DNA of 64,000 nucleotides from Taenia hydatigena (taxonomy: Eukaryota > Platyhelminthes > Cestoda > Cyclophyllidea > Taeniidae), in assembly GCA_036345935.2 (NCBI GenBank), contig JADWOT020000005.1, positions 5,079,960 to 5,143,959 on the forward strand. The letters are read 5' to 3'. The notes beneath the pieces are model-generated. The model was given only the letters and a program-made list of their open reading frames with translations. It searched no databases and was not told the DNA's origin. Below are positions 37,701 to 47,439 of the stretch, piece by piece (positions within the stretch are counted from its first letter, which is position 1; each line of letters begins with the position of its first letter). The translations under genes were made by a program, and so were the position numbers.

Positions 37701-37930
37701 TCCATGCTTTGTAGGCTATTAAAGGATTAGTCGCACTTTACTAAGAGATGACGGGTCGGATCAAGCATGTTAAACATAGATTTCTGAATTCCCAAAGCAT
37801 TGAAACGTCTTCCTTGACAGACAATTTGGAGCACATTGCGGAGATCCAGGCAGTTGCAGTGGGCGAATTTTAACTACATGCCTACAGTGAGTAAATTTAT
37901 GACCAAACACACAACGTCAACTAATTTTCT
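31750..37930. other. No gene recognised; pyrimidine-rich tract and a hairpin
   Basis: A C/T-rich tract lies at about 32,560-32,780, like the tails of element P but not clearly alignable. An AT-rich inverted repeat is at 34,083-34,140. A frame at 33,729-33,935 (plus) contains a C-rich run resembling a broken finger (C-Y-L-R-F-F-N-L-I-S-H near 33,825) that is too weak to call. Other frames up to 95 codons (35,342-35,629) are of chance length. Confidence 0.4.
34083..34140. repeat. AT-rich inverted repeat
   Basis: TTTAATTTTTAATTTTTGTAA is followed after about 15 bases by TTGCAAAATTAAATTAAAAA, nearly its reverse complement with small gaps. The arms could pair over about 18-20 bases. It may be a remnant of a small element or a chance AT palindrome. 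Confidence 0.35.
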
Positions 37931-38062
37931 GCACTTTACTTGCATGTTACGTTAAGGACAGATCTAGCAGGTCCCTTTGCTCACTCATTGAATTCACCAT
38001 AGGCTCTTTCGCAAGACTTCAAGCAACTAGCCATTTTTATCCTTAACATGGTTATCTATGGA

Positions 38063-38150
38063 TGTGCGATGTGTTTCGCGTTATTCAGAAACGTCATCTC
38101 ATCCCATCCTACAGAAGCTCTTGTGGCGTCAGAGACGTAAGAAATTTTAC
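38063..38150 (+). pseudogene. Zinc finger 1 of unit C, degenerate
   Basis: C-A-M-C at 38,063-38,074 keeps the Cys pair in the frame that fits A and B, followed by F-A-L-F where A has S-A-S-F. A His comes two codons too early (38,105) and the second His is missing, so two or more codons were lost. The segment ends near GAGAC|GTAAGAAAT at 38,136, which looks like a splice donor. Confidence 0.45.
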
Positions 38151-38237
38151 TAAACCTCTCCACCATTTTTGCCGTGTGCCCTCTTATTTGTCAAAGCACT
38201 TTCTTTTAGCCCTGAAATAGTCTAGAATCTTAATGTA

Positions 38238-38303
38238 TGCCATGTGTTCCTTGTTTGATTCGCAATCTTCTTTATGATTCCCAATCATTTCATCGGAACG
38301 CAT
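38238..38303 (+). pseudogene. Middle zinc finger of unit C, degenerate
   Basis: In the frame from 38,238 the first C is kept, the second is Phe (TTC), a TGA stands at 38,256, and both His are kept at 38,286 and 38,301 with x4 between them. The last residues, H-F-I-G-T-H-I, are the same as in the intact middle finger of unit D. One stop and one lost ligand make it non-functional. Confidence 0.55.
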
Positions 38304-38418
38304 ATTTGTGGGTGAGCATCTGCTAACCCTTGATTAAAATCCTCTCGGTATGCTGCTCTTTGGCCGTAGCTTTGGCTACCCACACAACCTCCTCCTAAAT
38401 TTGTGCTTCACTTTACAG

Positions 38419-38501
38419 AAATACTCCTTGCTGTACAGAATACTTTGCAGGGCACCCGACAATCGCAACCATGTTAGATCACATGCGCTCGCATCATACC
38501 C
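38419..38501 (+). pseudogene. Third zinc finger exon of unit C
   Basis: The exon is bounded by TTCACTTTACAG (ending 38,418) and GTAAGTATTT (from 38,502). It encodes C at 38,432, then Tyr (TAC at 38,441) where the second Cys should be, 12 residues, H at 38,480, then M-R-S-H-H with His at 38,492 and 38,495. There is no stop. A single base change (TAC for TGC) would account for the lost Cys. It is otherwise the cleanest exon of the family. Confidence 0.6.
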
Positions 38502-38568
38502 GTAAGTATTTCTTCGACATTCAGAATTATACTGCTTGTTGCAATGACTTGATATCTTCTGTTTGCAG
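38502..38568 (+). other. Probable 67-nt intron behind the third finger of unit C
   Basis: It starts GTAAGTATTT, ends TTCTGTTTGCAG, and has an A-containing branch-like TGCAATGAC about 25-30 bases before the end. The same block in other copies reads GTAGGTATTT in B (44,182), GTAGGT in D and E, and CTTTGCAG in A (ends 8,163) and D. So donor and acceptor lie at the same places in most copies. Confidence 0.55.
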
Positions 38569-38859
38569 GCATTTGGCGCAATTCGCTTCGTAGAAATGGA
38601 AACATACGCAATTTTATGAGCAAAGTCGATAAGTTTTAGTGATGCTCACGTTAAGATATTACCTTTTTACTTCAAACTGATGTTCTAGCAAGGCAAAGGC
38701 ATTTGATGCGCAGATCTTGAAATTAAAACCGTGGAGCATCTTGTAGAGATCTGTCTGACTGTGCGGAATTGATCGAGGGTCGCTAAATAGGTATAACAAG
38801 ACAAACATTACATTGCGCTGCGTTGTCATACCGCATCGGCGGTGTAGATAGTTCAGGCA

Positions 38860-39090
38860 ATGTCATAGTAGTGCCTTATCCCCAGCATCTGGGCGTGCAT
38901 TTATAAACTACTAGATATTTTAATTAAGTACACACATATTTTCATGTGCGATAAGCAAAAGTTATTTGCTTACCTTCTAGAATTCTCCGATGAGTTGTCC
39001 TAACTTACCACCGATGGATGCAGACCTAGTTATGTACTCTGCGAGTAAGCAAGTACTTAATATTTGGCAGAAATACTGCAATCGCTACTT
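38860..39090 (+). pseudogene. Downstream relic of unit C, partner of 8,358-8,627
   Basis: The DNA aligns with the open frame of unit A. From about 38,983 the frame reads N-S-P-M-S-C-P-N-L-P-P-M-D-A-D and stays open to about 39,120, while the upstream half contains several stops. The common core is N-L-P-P-x-D, as in unit A. No domain recognised. Confidence 0.35.
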
Positions 39091-39209
39091 ATGTTGCTTT
39101 ATACTGGTCACTGTTATACGCTAGAAAATGGAAGCAAAAATACGAGATTTTACGAAACATCGGAATGAATGCAGCGTGGCTAATAAGGATAGAGTTGCAT
39201 ACAATAACA

Positions 39210-42200
39210 AAGTATTGCCATTTTTGAGGTAGGACAACGCAGTGTGGCACAAGAAAGCCACCTTTATCCAATGAAACCAAGCATTGGAATTCATTGGATT
39301 TCATTGCGAGCATTGATGCAGTCAGTTTATCAACCTTTGCATCATAACCATGTCTATTAATAACGACGTGGGCGAAGAAAATGCATTGCCAGTTGCATGC
39401 AATTTGGCCCTTTAGCAGTCGTTGAGGTAACTCTACGTCTTAATAGGGTAATGATTACTGGGATCGTAGCGGAGAACGACGAAGCTTAAGAAGTGACGAT
39501 AAAACAGAGACAAGGACATTATTGCTGCAAGCGCTTACGGCAGTCATCAAGCGGTAATGAGCTTCGATAAGTATGCCAGTCGAGAAGCAATAGAATGAAC
39601 CTATTCAGCCAAGGCGATAAAGTGGAAAGGGTAACTGAAACAGCCGAGGTAAACTTTACATTTATCAGCCTTGCGCTCTTAACCAAGCTAGCGCTGCGTA
39701 GGAGTTATGGCACTGGCACGATCATGACCAAATATTTGTAGGAGTAGACTAGTTTATTGGTTTCAGAACCCAAACATAGCCAATTTATGTAATAAGTGCA
39801 AGCAAGAATTCACAAAAGACTCATGCTTTTTTTCCAAGTTAATTGATAGTTTCGGCCCTGACTGGATCAAGAAAAATGTGGCATAAATTTGGAGACAAAA
39901 TCACTAATGGTCACTCTGTAACTGACTAACATCCATTTTTTATTATAGACACCTTTTAAATTGGCAATTCTGTTAAGAGCTTTACCAAAATAAAATTAAT
40001 ATAAAGTGAAAACCGTCACCCATGATTCTGAAATGCTCATACCTCGCTAGCTACACTTACACTCTCGGCATTTGCACCAACTTATAGTGGGCACGGATCA
40101 GTCACCTCCATTCAAAATTTACTATTAAATACCAACTGAATAATTTTTAGGTGACACGAATAATGCTCGCTTCCTAAGGCTCAAAGGCAAAAATGGTAGT
40201 CTTGCTCAAGCGGATTTTCTCACTCATAAGAAGGTACTGCAAATGTTTGAAGACTTGCTGACACCGGAATATTGTACCAAATCTAAATCACATCATACAG
40301 CTCTCATAAGCAAAAGAATTGCGAGTCATCATTGAACAAGCTAAATCGGCAATGGATGTAATTTCGCCTGTTGAATTATTTTTAAGTAGCGTTTAGTCTC
40401 GGATTCTGCAACACCTGTGCAAGAAATTTTGGCTGTTAATTGCTGATCTACGAAGTGCACTTAATAGTGGTTCTTCGAATGTTGCTTATCAATGTCTCAA
40501 TCATCGTATGCACTTCCAGCAGATATAAGTGCACCAGAAGCAATGAAATAATCTTATTTCATTCCCGTCATGTTAGTCATAGTAATTATGCCCAAATAAG
40601 TTTGGGAATCAGCTTATTAAAATGCTCGTCTATACCTAATTTAATAGCGTTTAATTAACTTACTTCTTACATCCACTGCTTAAATAAAATATTGATAAGT
40701 TATGCTAACAAAAATAAGGCAATACGGATGTAAATTAACAGCAAGAGCGTAATATTGTGCGAAAATAAGCATTGCTGTTATGCCTGTGCATGATCAGACA
40801 CATCTTGAAGCTACCTGAAAGACAAAAGAGGGCAACATTGGGGTGGGATATACATGGTGCATAAAAGTAGGGCTTAAGGTTACTGACACAGCCCAAAAGA
40901 TAGCGCACTTCACCACAGCGCAATGATAGAGGATGATTGTAGCCTCTTTTTCGATATCAAGAGTAAACATGACTCCTACCCTACCTTGAGCTCCTTCCTT
41001 GACACCCTTCTGATCAACTTATGAGGTTGGCGATCCCATAGTAGTCGGTCGTGCAAGAAAACACCCACAAGTCAACGCAATGGTTACCAAAATTCGATAT
41101 TAACGAAAGGATACTTGACTTCAACTTCAGCAAACAGTTTTGGCAATTTGGCTGCAGCAGGTGCACTGGAAAGCAGTGTGCTTTTTAACACGTGGCTCCA
41201 TCGCTAGTTGCAGGAATCCTGGCCTAATAGCAACAAACCTCTTCTATGCGCACGGCTCTATTTGCTAATGCGCATAAGGCTTTAATAGATGGAGAAATCT
41301 TGGCGAAGGCGCGCCCCACTCTATTCCGAGAGTAAGACTAACCTAAATTCAACGCTTCTGAAAGCTCTAAATATTATATTTGTTTAGGGCAAAACCCAAG
41401 CGTCAGAGGACCATTTATTAAAAGCTCTCAGAAATGCGAATAAATAAATAGAGAAATCATGACGCCGACTGCAAGACCCGCACAAGTCCCAATGCAACAC
41501 TACGTCAAGATAGGGAAAGCCCAGTGTACAAATAAAAGATCATACTACCCACAACTAACGCAAAATTACTGCAACTTAGTACCTCATCACTTACTTGGTT
41601 ACCGTCTGTGCTGTATTGTGCCGTTTTTGCATTCTCCACTTCATTCCACTCTATCTTACTCCCTTCCCCTCACTTCCAACCCATGGGCAAATTCGATGTA
41701 AAGGTAACGATCATCTAACAACATGGCAAGAGGCTCAGTCAAACTACAAAGCCGCCGTTAGAATTGCCATCTTTCGCCTACCACTCCACTACAAAGCTAA
41801 CTAGCACTTCATAATAATTCCACTTTGTGTCTACAAATGCACATCACGGCCACCAAACTTCGCAATTCACGTCATCTCTCCTTCCTCAATGTCGTCATCC
41901 GCTCTTGATCAACTAGTCTATAGCTTGCTTTGACTCATTAATAATTTGCTCGTACATTCAGAAGTGTTATATTGCTGTGCAGTTGCTCGCTGACTGTCCA
42001 CTTCCCTATGCTTCCACAGACGGCAGCAGTTTCGAACGTGCCAGTATGCAGGACGCGACCCACTCATGTGTATGCAGGTTTTACACTAATTCACATGCCT
42101 TATCACTGGCAGTAATTGTAGCACGTACGCGGCTTGAGCCCTTCCTCTCCGTGGATATCTTTGTAGGTGCAAGTGGACGTGGAACTCTCCCAACCTTACC

Positions 42201-43340
42201 ACTGCCTCCTCCGCCGCAACCAATACCAGCACTAAAGTCGAGGCAGCCACTACTAACGCAAACGTGGATACCCTCTTCATCCGTTGGTCCGAGCATCACC
42301 TATCTTCCCTAGCCCCTACAACCCCTGCCTCCATCTCCTTCTCATTCTCCTCTGATTTTAAACTGTCCACTCAACTGTTACTCAACATTCCTTAGCTAGA
42401 AAGTTCACTTAAGTTGAATCAATATTAGAAAGGAGTGAAACACATGCCTTTCACGTTTAAGTCTTTACGGCGAGAATACCTCTCTCTCCCTTTCACTACA
42501 TGAAAACAATGTTTACAAGGATCTTATACTAAACTTGACGAAAAACAGTCTTGACATTAAATTCTATGGCTACACATTCCTAAACGAGTAATCTCAGCAT
42601 CTGGCCTCTTCTTAATGGATTGATGAAAGTGCAGTATCCTATGCACCAGAAACTTAGCGCCTACATGTTCGATGATTTTTCGAGTCGATTCGCAAATTAG
42701 GGCTACTAGCCTAGTAATTACCCTCTCAGCCAAACTCAGTCGTAAAATCCACCCAGTGAGTTCATTTTTGTTAAGCAACCTGCTTGATTGTGTGCACATT
42801 TGTGTTAACCCACGTAGTCGCATTTACTGACGTCCAACAAACGCTCTTCTGTTGATAAAGCAATGTCGTTAACGTACCCATCATTTATTTGCTTGGAAAT
42901 TGGCAAAGCAAAGACACACCAAGTACCTAGCACATATTTAAAAAGCAGACTACTAGCTTTGTAGAAATTGCTCATTGCCAGGTCCCATTAACGGGAGTAG
43001 TGAAGCAACCGCCGTAGAACAATGGCAAGCGACATTTAGCAATGAGTGTAGAACAAGCAGGAGGATCAAAGACCTCTTCATCAATAATGAGTTTTGGGTT
43101 ACTTTATACGTCAGCCCATGACTTTTTATTTTATCCTTATGTGTTATGGATTTGTGAACGGTTTTTTGCTTATTGCTGACAAAAGAAATGATGCTTTGTT
43201 TCCAATATACTAGGATATAGTCTTCTAGAATGGCTATTATGGTAAAAATCCTTATTGGAAAACAACTTCTCATCCTTTCCATAAGCTTTAAACGCACGCC
43301 TGCGTTGCATATCATTCTAGCCCTGCACACGAGTACCGTT
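39210..43340. other. No gene recognised; one segment like relic F, and a GC-richer island
   Basis: At about 39,345-39,420 the plus strand resembles 23,165-23,245 (words TTGCAT, a TTAATAA/TTAATAATGAC run, and GTTGCATGCAATTTGGCC against ATGCATGCAACTCGGCC). This suggests another piece of relic F on the minus strand, but too short to call. From 41,590 to 42,360 the sequence is richer in C, with overlapping frames on both strands (111 codons plus at 41,977-42,312). Their protein-like look (T/A/S-rich, or a signal-peptide-like start on the minus strand) is explained by the skewed composition. Confidence 0.4.
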
Positions 43341-43477
43341 CCTCTTCGTATTAACCACATGTAATATTGAGGACAGATATGGAAGGCCCTCTTGCTTGTC
43401 CGTTGAATTCATCTTAAGCTCTTTTGCAAAGTTTCGCACGACCCGACATTTTCTTCATTAAAATGTATGTCTGTAGA

Positions 43478-43546
43478 TGTACAGTGTGCTCCGCTTCATT
43501 GATAAGTGTCAACGCAGGGCCTGTACATTTGGCTCACGATCGTCAT
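43478..43546 (+). CDS. C2H2 zinc finger 1 of unit B (exon fragment)
   Basis: In the frame 43,424-43,621 the ligands are C at 43,478 and 43,487, H at 43,526 after 12 residues, and H at 43,544 (five residues on, one more than in the other copies; another His is at 43,535). The six residues T-V-C-S-A-S are identical in unit A. The frame runs on to 43,621, and GTAAAGG near 43,617 lies where A has GTAAAGA, a possible donor. It may be a surviving exon or a recent relic; only expression data would tell. Confidence 0.45.
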
Positions 43547-43949
43547 AATAGGCGCCGTTCATTTTCGATACACTTCTTCATGAGCATCTGCTTCTGTGTA
43601 CATGAATACGTACATAGGTAAAGGTCTATATTTGCGTACAAATAAGTGCCAATTCAATAATAACTAAGACGTTTAGCTCAGCAATTTCCGCCTTAGTTCA
43701 TATGGTAGAAAAGCAGACAACGGTTAATCAAATCAAATAAAATCACATCACGACTTTAGAACCCCCCTTTACCTATGTTTAACGTTGTCTGATTTGCCTA
43801 ATGTCCCACAAAACCTCTGGAATGCTACTATATCGTCAAAAGTGTAAGAGAATTTGCAAAACTCCTTCATTATTCTTGTTTTTGCCCTATATATAGCAAA
43901 AATTACACTGGTACTTCCTTTTAAAACCTCAAATAGTCTGGACTCAATT

Positions 43950-44015
43950 TGTGCTGTTTGTGCTTTTTTATTTGCCAACTTTCCTTTACTTCACACGCAT
44001 TTCTTAGTGCTCCAC
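43950..44015 (+). CDS. Middle C2H2 zinc finger of unit B (exon fragment)
   Basis: In the frame 43,854-44,081 the finger reads C-A-V-C from 43,950, 12 residues with F at the usual places, then H at 43,998 and H at 44,013 (x4). All ligands are present and there is no stop. The frame is unusually rich in Phe and Leu for a DNA-binding finger and lacks basic residues, so contact with DNA is doubtful. Compared with A, C and D, only this copy and D keep all four ligands here. Confidence 0.45.
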
Positions 44016-44097
44016 GTTATAGGCATTGCCCTGGCAAACGTCTCCCAAACTCATACTTCATTTTGCAACAATACAGTCTAAATAACGAAGGATTCAG

Positions 44098-44181
44098 AAG
44101 TGAATGTTTGCTGTGCAGACTGCATCGCAGATTACCCAACATGGGAGGCACTGTTCAAGCATATGCATTCACGTCATTACT
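44098..44181 (+). CDS. Third C2H2 zinc finger exon of unit B
   Basis: The exon is preceded by GATTCAG (AG at 44,096-44,097) and followed by T|GTAGGT (44,182). It encodes C at 44,112, C at 44,121, 12 residues with Y and W, H at 44,160 and H at 44,175 (x4; further His between). All ligands are present, no stop. The frame runs on through the intron-like stretch to 44,345 without a stop, so an unspliced reading is also possible. This is the best candidate for a finger that is still intact. Confidence 0.5.
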
Positions 44182-44532
44182 GTAGGTATTTCTCTGTCTA
44201 TCGGACATATTTCATAATGGGGGTTTATTGTAACGCCCTGGTCTCTTCTGCTTTGCAAATATTTGGCGCGGAATGTATGAAATGGATGCAAACAAAACGG
44301 TACTATGCATTTGAGGCAGTAGGTCGGGTACAACTAAAATTTTGACAACTACCTTATTTAAAATTGAATATCACTCCCTTTAATAAGTAAAGTATAATCC
44401 CATCTAGCAAATGGGTGCGCAAACAAAAATTGTACGAAAGCATAATGGGCGTCAAGTCCTATGGTCCGTGTTGGGGCTGGTAAACATGGTTGCTTTCTTA
44501 TAAAAGCGTGTTAAAGTGTGTATACTACATGT

Positions 44533-44718
44533 TCATTTAGTCTGCTTATCAATAAAAAAATGTGTGGCATGATGCATTATTATATGCATATATATTTGGA
44601 TGAACGGATATAAGTAAAAATACAAATGTGCACAAAATGAACTAACGTACGATTTCAATGCTGTTATGCCTGACACAATGAGATCTCTAGGCAGAAATAT
44701 TTTGGTACTGTTTTGCAC
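44533..44718 (-). repeat. Short dispersed repeat S, minus-strand copy
   Basis: Reverse-complement partner of 10,363-10,560. On the minus strand it begins near 44,715 with AGTACCAAAATATTTCTGCC and continues with GTTAGTTCATTTTGTG and GTATTTTTACTTATATCC. It encodes in the same frame S-T-K-I-F-L near the start and Y-F-Y-L-Y-P-F near the end. Neither end shows a terminal repeat. Confidence 0.5.
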
Positions 44719-44719
44719 T

Positions 44720-45600
44720 CTAAACTCAAGAGTTCACTTTATTAGCATGCTAAAGCTATGGATAAAGCTGCACACGATACTCAAACCTTTTCTTGTCAAA
44801 AGGTTGCACACCCAATAAAGGAAGTCACAAAGTAAACTTCTTTACCAAATTTTGAGTCAGTTCTTGTGGCCATGACTATATTAGTCACAAGTGTTGATTC
44901 CTTCTAGGTCTCAAAAAGGGCTCTGTTCACTACAGGTATCAGCGCTCATCACCGATCCACCTAATCTCACTGGTTTTAAAGCTATTTTATTGGAAATTAC
45001 TTGAATTTACAAATGCTCCATATCTTACTGATTAAAGTTTGCTATAGACCTGCGTCTTATAGGTGCCATCGAGGTATATTGGCTCGAAATGCTTCAGACT
45101 GTCAAAGTATAAGGCTAGTTTTATACAAACGTGAGTTTTTGGATTTACCTATGTTCCATATGATTTTCAGTGCAAGTAGCTTTAAAGGTGTACTTTAACT
45201 TGCAAGAAGGAATGTGCAGGTTGATAGACTAATAGAGGTATTAAATTTAAACTATCAGCACAACGATGTAGTTTCAATTCTTTAGCGTTGAATGAGTTAC
45301 AAAAGGAGGATTATATGATTGCTTTTCTGATTTGGCGCTTGCGTCGTGCAAAGTGCGTGATAAAATGCCATCTCGCCTAATTTTCCTACTGGAGTAGCTG
45401 GTGGATGGTTGATCCCTCGGAATACTGCAGCAATGCATGATTAGAGCGGGACCAACTTAGTTGCGTCATCACGCCGGATACAGAGCACAATTGCCTCACT
45501 TGACATGGCCGGTAAATGATAACATTTACGCTGCAATCCTCCTCTACAACTATCATTAGCATGCAGAGTTAACGGATCTAAGCTAAAGCATAGAAATAAT
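44720..45600. other. No gene recognised
   Basis: One 65-codon frame at 45,001-45,198 (plus) only. No repeat detected. Confidence 0.4.
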
Positions 45601-45619
45601 AGCAGTTGTCAATTACGAA

Positions 45620-45826
45620 ATGGCATCTCAGGTAAGCCATGTTTTTTCCACAGTAGATAGCTGCCTTTCACCAACCCATGGGACACTCGGTCGTATACGA
45701 GTGCACAATGCTATGGATGTTGGTAATGTAATCCAAAATCTAGATGCAGATAATTACCGCGCTATGAGGCCCGGGAGTCTACGCGTGGAATCAACTTTCA
45801 TCAGCAACATGGCAGGTAAGCATTGA
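45620..45826 (+). CDS. Possible internal exon
   Basis: An open frame from an ATG at 45,620 to 45,826 (68 codons). Inside it, the segment 45,654-45,815 is bounded by GTTTTTTCCACAG on the left and GGCAG|GTAAGC on the right, a good acceptor and a good donor with an open frame of 54 codons between. The residue mix is balanced (R-V-H-N-A-M-D-V-G-N-V-I-Q-N-L-D-A-D is one run) and GC is higher than in the flanks. There is no second copy in the window and I do not recognise the protein. It may be an exon of a gene that extends beyond what I can assemble, or chance. Confidence 0.3.
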   Translation: MASQVSHVFSTVDSCLSPTHGTLGRIRVHNAMDVGNVIQNLDADNYRAMRPGSLRVESTFISNMAGKH

Positions 45827-46397
45827 CACTTTTGCAACTTCCGCCTCACAGGCAATAAGCAAAGTAACGTGTAGCGATTTGTGGGCGCACATTTCGCCGT
45901 CTCTTCATTTTAGAATGACTCATTTACAAGCTTCAGTCTGCAACGCTTCTGTTTGGGAAGACATTTCGAATAGCAGACAGGCACATCAGTCAACGCGAAA
46001 CTCCTCTGAAAGTACAATGACTTGACTAATAAGCGATTGGTCCATCATCTGCAGAGATAGCGGCTGAAACCACGGAAAATAAATTGGAAATTTAAATGAG
46101 AAGGATGCTCTTTACAATCGATGGGTATGTCACGAAAAAAAAGACCTGAGATGAGCTAAGCTAGGCCAAGCTAATCTGACGCGTATTACTCTATTCTTCT
46201 TCCTTACGCGTTACTTCTAGATAAGACCTTCGAGAATAGGCCAGCACTATGGCTAGCGAATTCGCATTCTAGGGAGCATGAAAAGAAAAGAGAGTAGCAA
46301 AGGTAAATGGAGGAAGCATGGTGCGTTGAAGATGGTAGACTACTTGCCTACGCAGAAGGAAGAAAGTTAAAGATGATGACGCATGACCAATACGGTA

Positions 46398-46472
46398 GTG
46401 CCGTAATGGTCTAGTGGTCAGGATATTGCGTTTTCACCGCGAAATTCCATGTTCAGATCCCAGCACGGCACC
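46398..46472 (+). tRNA. tRNA-Glu(UUC)-like sequence, probably a pseudogene
   Basis: The core TGGTCTAGTGGTCAGGAT (46,407-46,424) and the anticodon loop TTTTCAC fit eukaryotic tRNA-Glu, with the anticodon TTC at 46,433-46,435 and a pairing stem TTGCG/CGCGA around it. The acceptor arms GTGCCGT (46,398-46,404) and ACGGCAC (46,465-46,471) pair perfectly. The T arm does not: TTCAGATC has one base too many and the stem beside it has few pairs. The acceptor is also not that usual for tRNA-Glu. So it is a tRNA-derived relic, or part of a tRNA-derived repeat, and not a good working gene. Confidence 0.5.
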
Positions 46473-46799
46473 TCTTGAACCGTCTCTCCTCCCACTACTG
46501 CGTTCACTCACCCAACCATGCACACCCTCATTCACTTGACCACTCGCTTACTACATCGCTCACACATCATGTAGGAAGATGAAAGGGACAAAATGTAGTT
46601 AATCATCACAGGATTCAAAATTTTTTACTTCTTGTTAGCAGGGGCTGTTTTATGTAACTCTAAGCTGCGATGGTAGTGCCAAGGAGCAGATAAATGATTG
46701 GCATCGTTTACCCACCTTACTAGTGTGTGTGCAACCTAAGCGCAGTGAGTGAACACAACACATAAGTGGGTGGGGAGAGGAACACAAGAACTGACCTTT

Positions 46800-46866
46800 C
46801 TAGGTCTCCTCTTGAGTCGAACTCAAGTCGTGAGGCTCAACATCCCGCATGCTGACCACCACATAG
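46800..46866 (-). pseudogene. tRNA-like sequence with A and B boxes
   Basis: On the minus strand there is TGGTGGTCAGCATGC (A-box-like, 46,861-46,847) and, 25 bases later, GAGTTCGACTC (46,824-46,814), which fits the B box GGTTCGANTCC in most positions. The spacing is that of an ordinary tRNA. The anticodon stem pairs poorly (CGGGA with CCTCA), so I cannot assign an amino acid. It may be the promoter part of a tRNA-derived SINE, read on the minus strand. Confidence 0.4.
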
Positions 46867-47151
46867 TGGTATCGCCACCGCTGCAGCCACCATGGCAGAT
46901 GTGATGGCTCCTACCGCTCCTAATCGTCAGTCGGCGCCGATTTGCATGTCTGATTCATATGGCACCTACCGCAAACAGCCACTACCACTGCTATAGGCGT
47001 CAATGGAAGTAGAAGTGGTGCATACTTACAGGAACGCTGTCACTACCGCACTGTCGCTGCAAAGGATGGATCGATATGAGGTGTGCTGTTTAATTGCAGC
47101 AAATGTTGACAATGAGGAGAAAAGAATGTAATAGGATAAACGGTAGACATA

Positions 47152-47224
47152 GATCCCGTAACCTAATGGGCAGAGTGTCTGATTATGAATCAGAAGAGTG
47201 CAGGTTTGAATCTCGTCGAAGCCT
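47152..47224 (+). tRNA. tRNA-Arg-like sequence, decayed
   Basis: From GATCCCG the sequence follows the eukaryotic tRNA-Arg pattern without gaps over 73 positions. It has the D arm CCTAATGG, the anticodon arm TCTGA-TTATGAA-TCAGA with a perfect 5-bp stem, and the T loop TTTGAAT. The loop TTATGAA gives the triplet ATG where tRNA-Arg has ACG. Several differences from the usual tRNA-Arg(ACG) sequence in the anticodon and T arms are C to T or G to A. The acceptor stem has three mismatches, so this is a pseudogene. Confidence 0.5.
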
Positions 47225-47439
47225 TGACGATTCTTGATTTCCTCTATTGCCTGTAGTACCATCATGTCTGCCTATCAAAGAATTGCAGCAAGAAGGATGG
47301 ACGTACAACGAACTCCGACGCTAGAGGGAGAGAGGCAGTAAGTCGCCCCGAAAAAGTGAAACGTGGAGTGTAATTATGCCTGTAAAGGAGCCCAAATCTT
47401 CGACATTTACGTTATTAGGACAACGCCCTAACGCACTGA

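Larger units (their letters stand above)
37930..39210 (+). repeat. Zinc-finger relic unit C
   Basis: This unit aligns with unit A from 7,150 to 8,790 and with unit B from 43,340 to 44,350. At the left the word GAATTCACCATAGGCTCTTTCGCAA lines up with GAATTCATCTTAAGCTCTTTTGCAA of B. To the right, the stretch after the third finger (GTTTTAGTGATGCTCACGTTAAGATATT) matches GATTTTAGGGATATTCACGTTAATTTATT of A. Between finger 1 and the middle finger it is about 300 bases shorter than A and B. It has the best-kept splice sites of the family. Confidence 0.7.
43340..44420 (+). repeat. Zinc-finger relic unit B
   Basis: This unit aligns with A and C. It keeps all four zinc ligands in each of its three fingers, which no other unit does. 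From 43,404 (GTTGAATTCATC) the match to C and A is continuous through finger 1, the middle finger and the third finger up to about 44,420. The tail with the N-L-P-P frame seen in A and C is missing. The inverted S repeat lies about 110 bases further on. Confidence 0.7.

Noticed and set aside
42086..42280. A minus-strand frame that starts like a signal peptide (basic start, then a V/L/A-rich run).
   Set aside because: It lies opposite a C-rich stretch, several frames are open on both strands, and there is no cleavage-site context or second copy.
42953..43360. A 135-codon minus-strand frame overlapping the left end of unit B.
   Set aside because: It runs against the orientation of the unit, is not conserved in A or C, and is of chance length.
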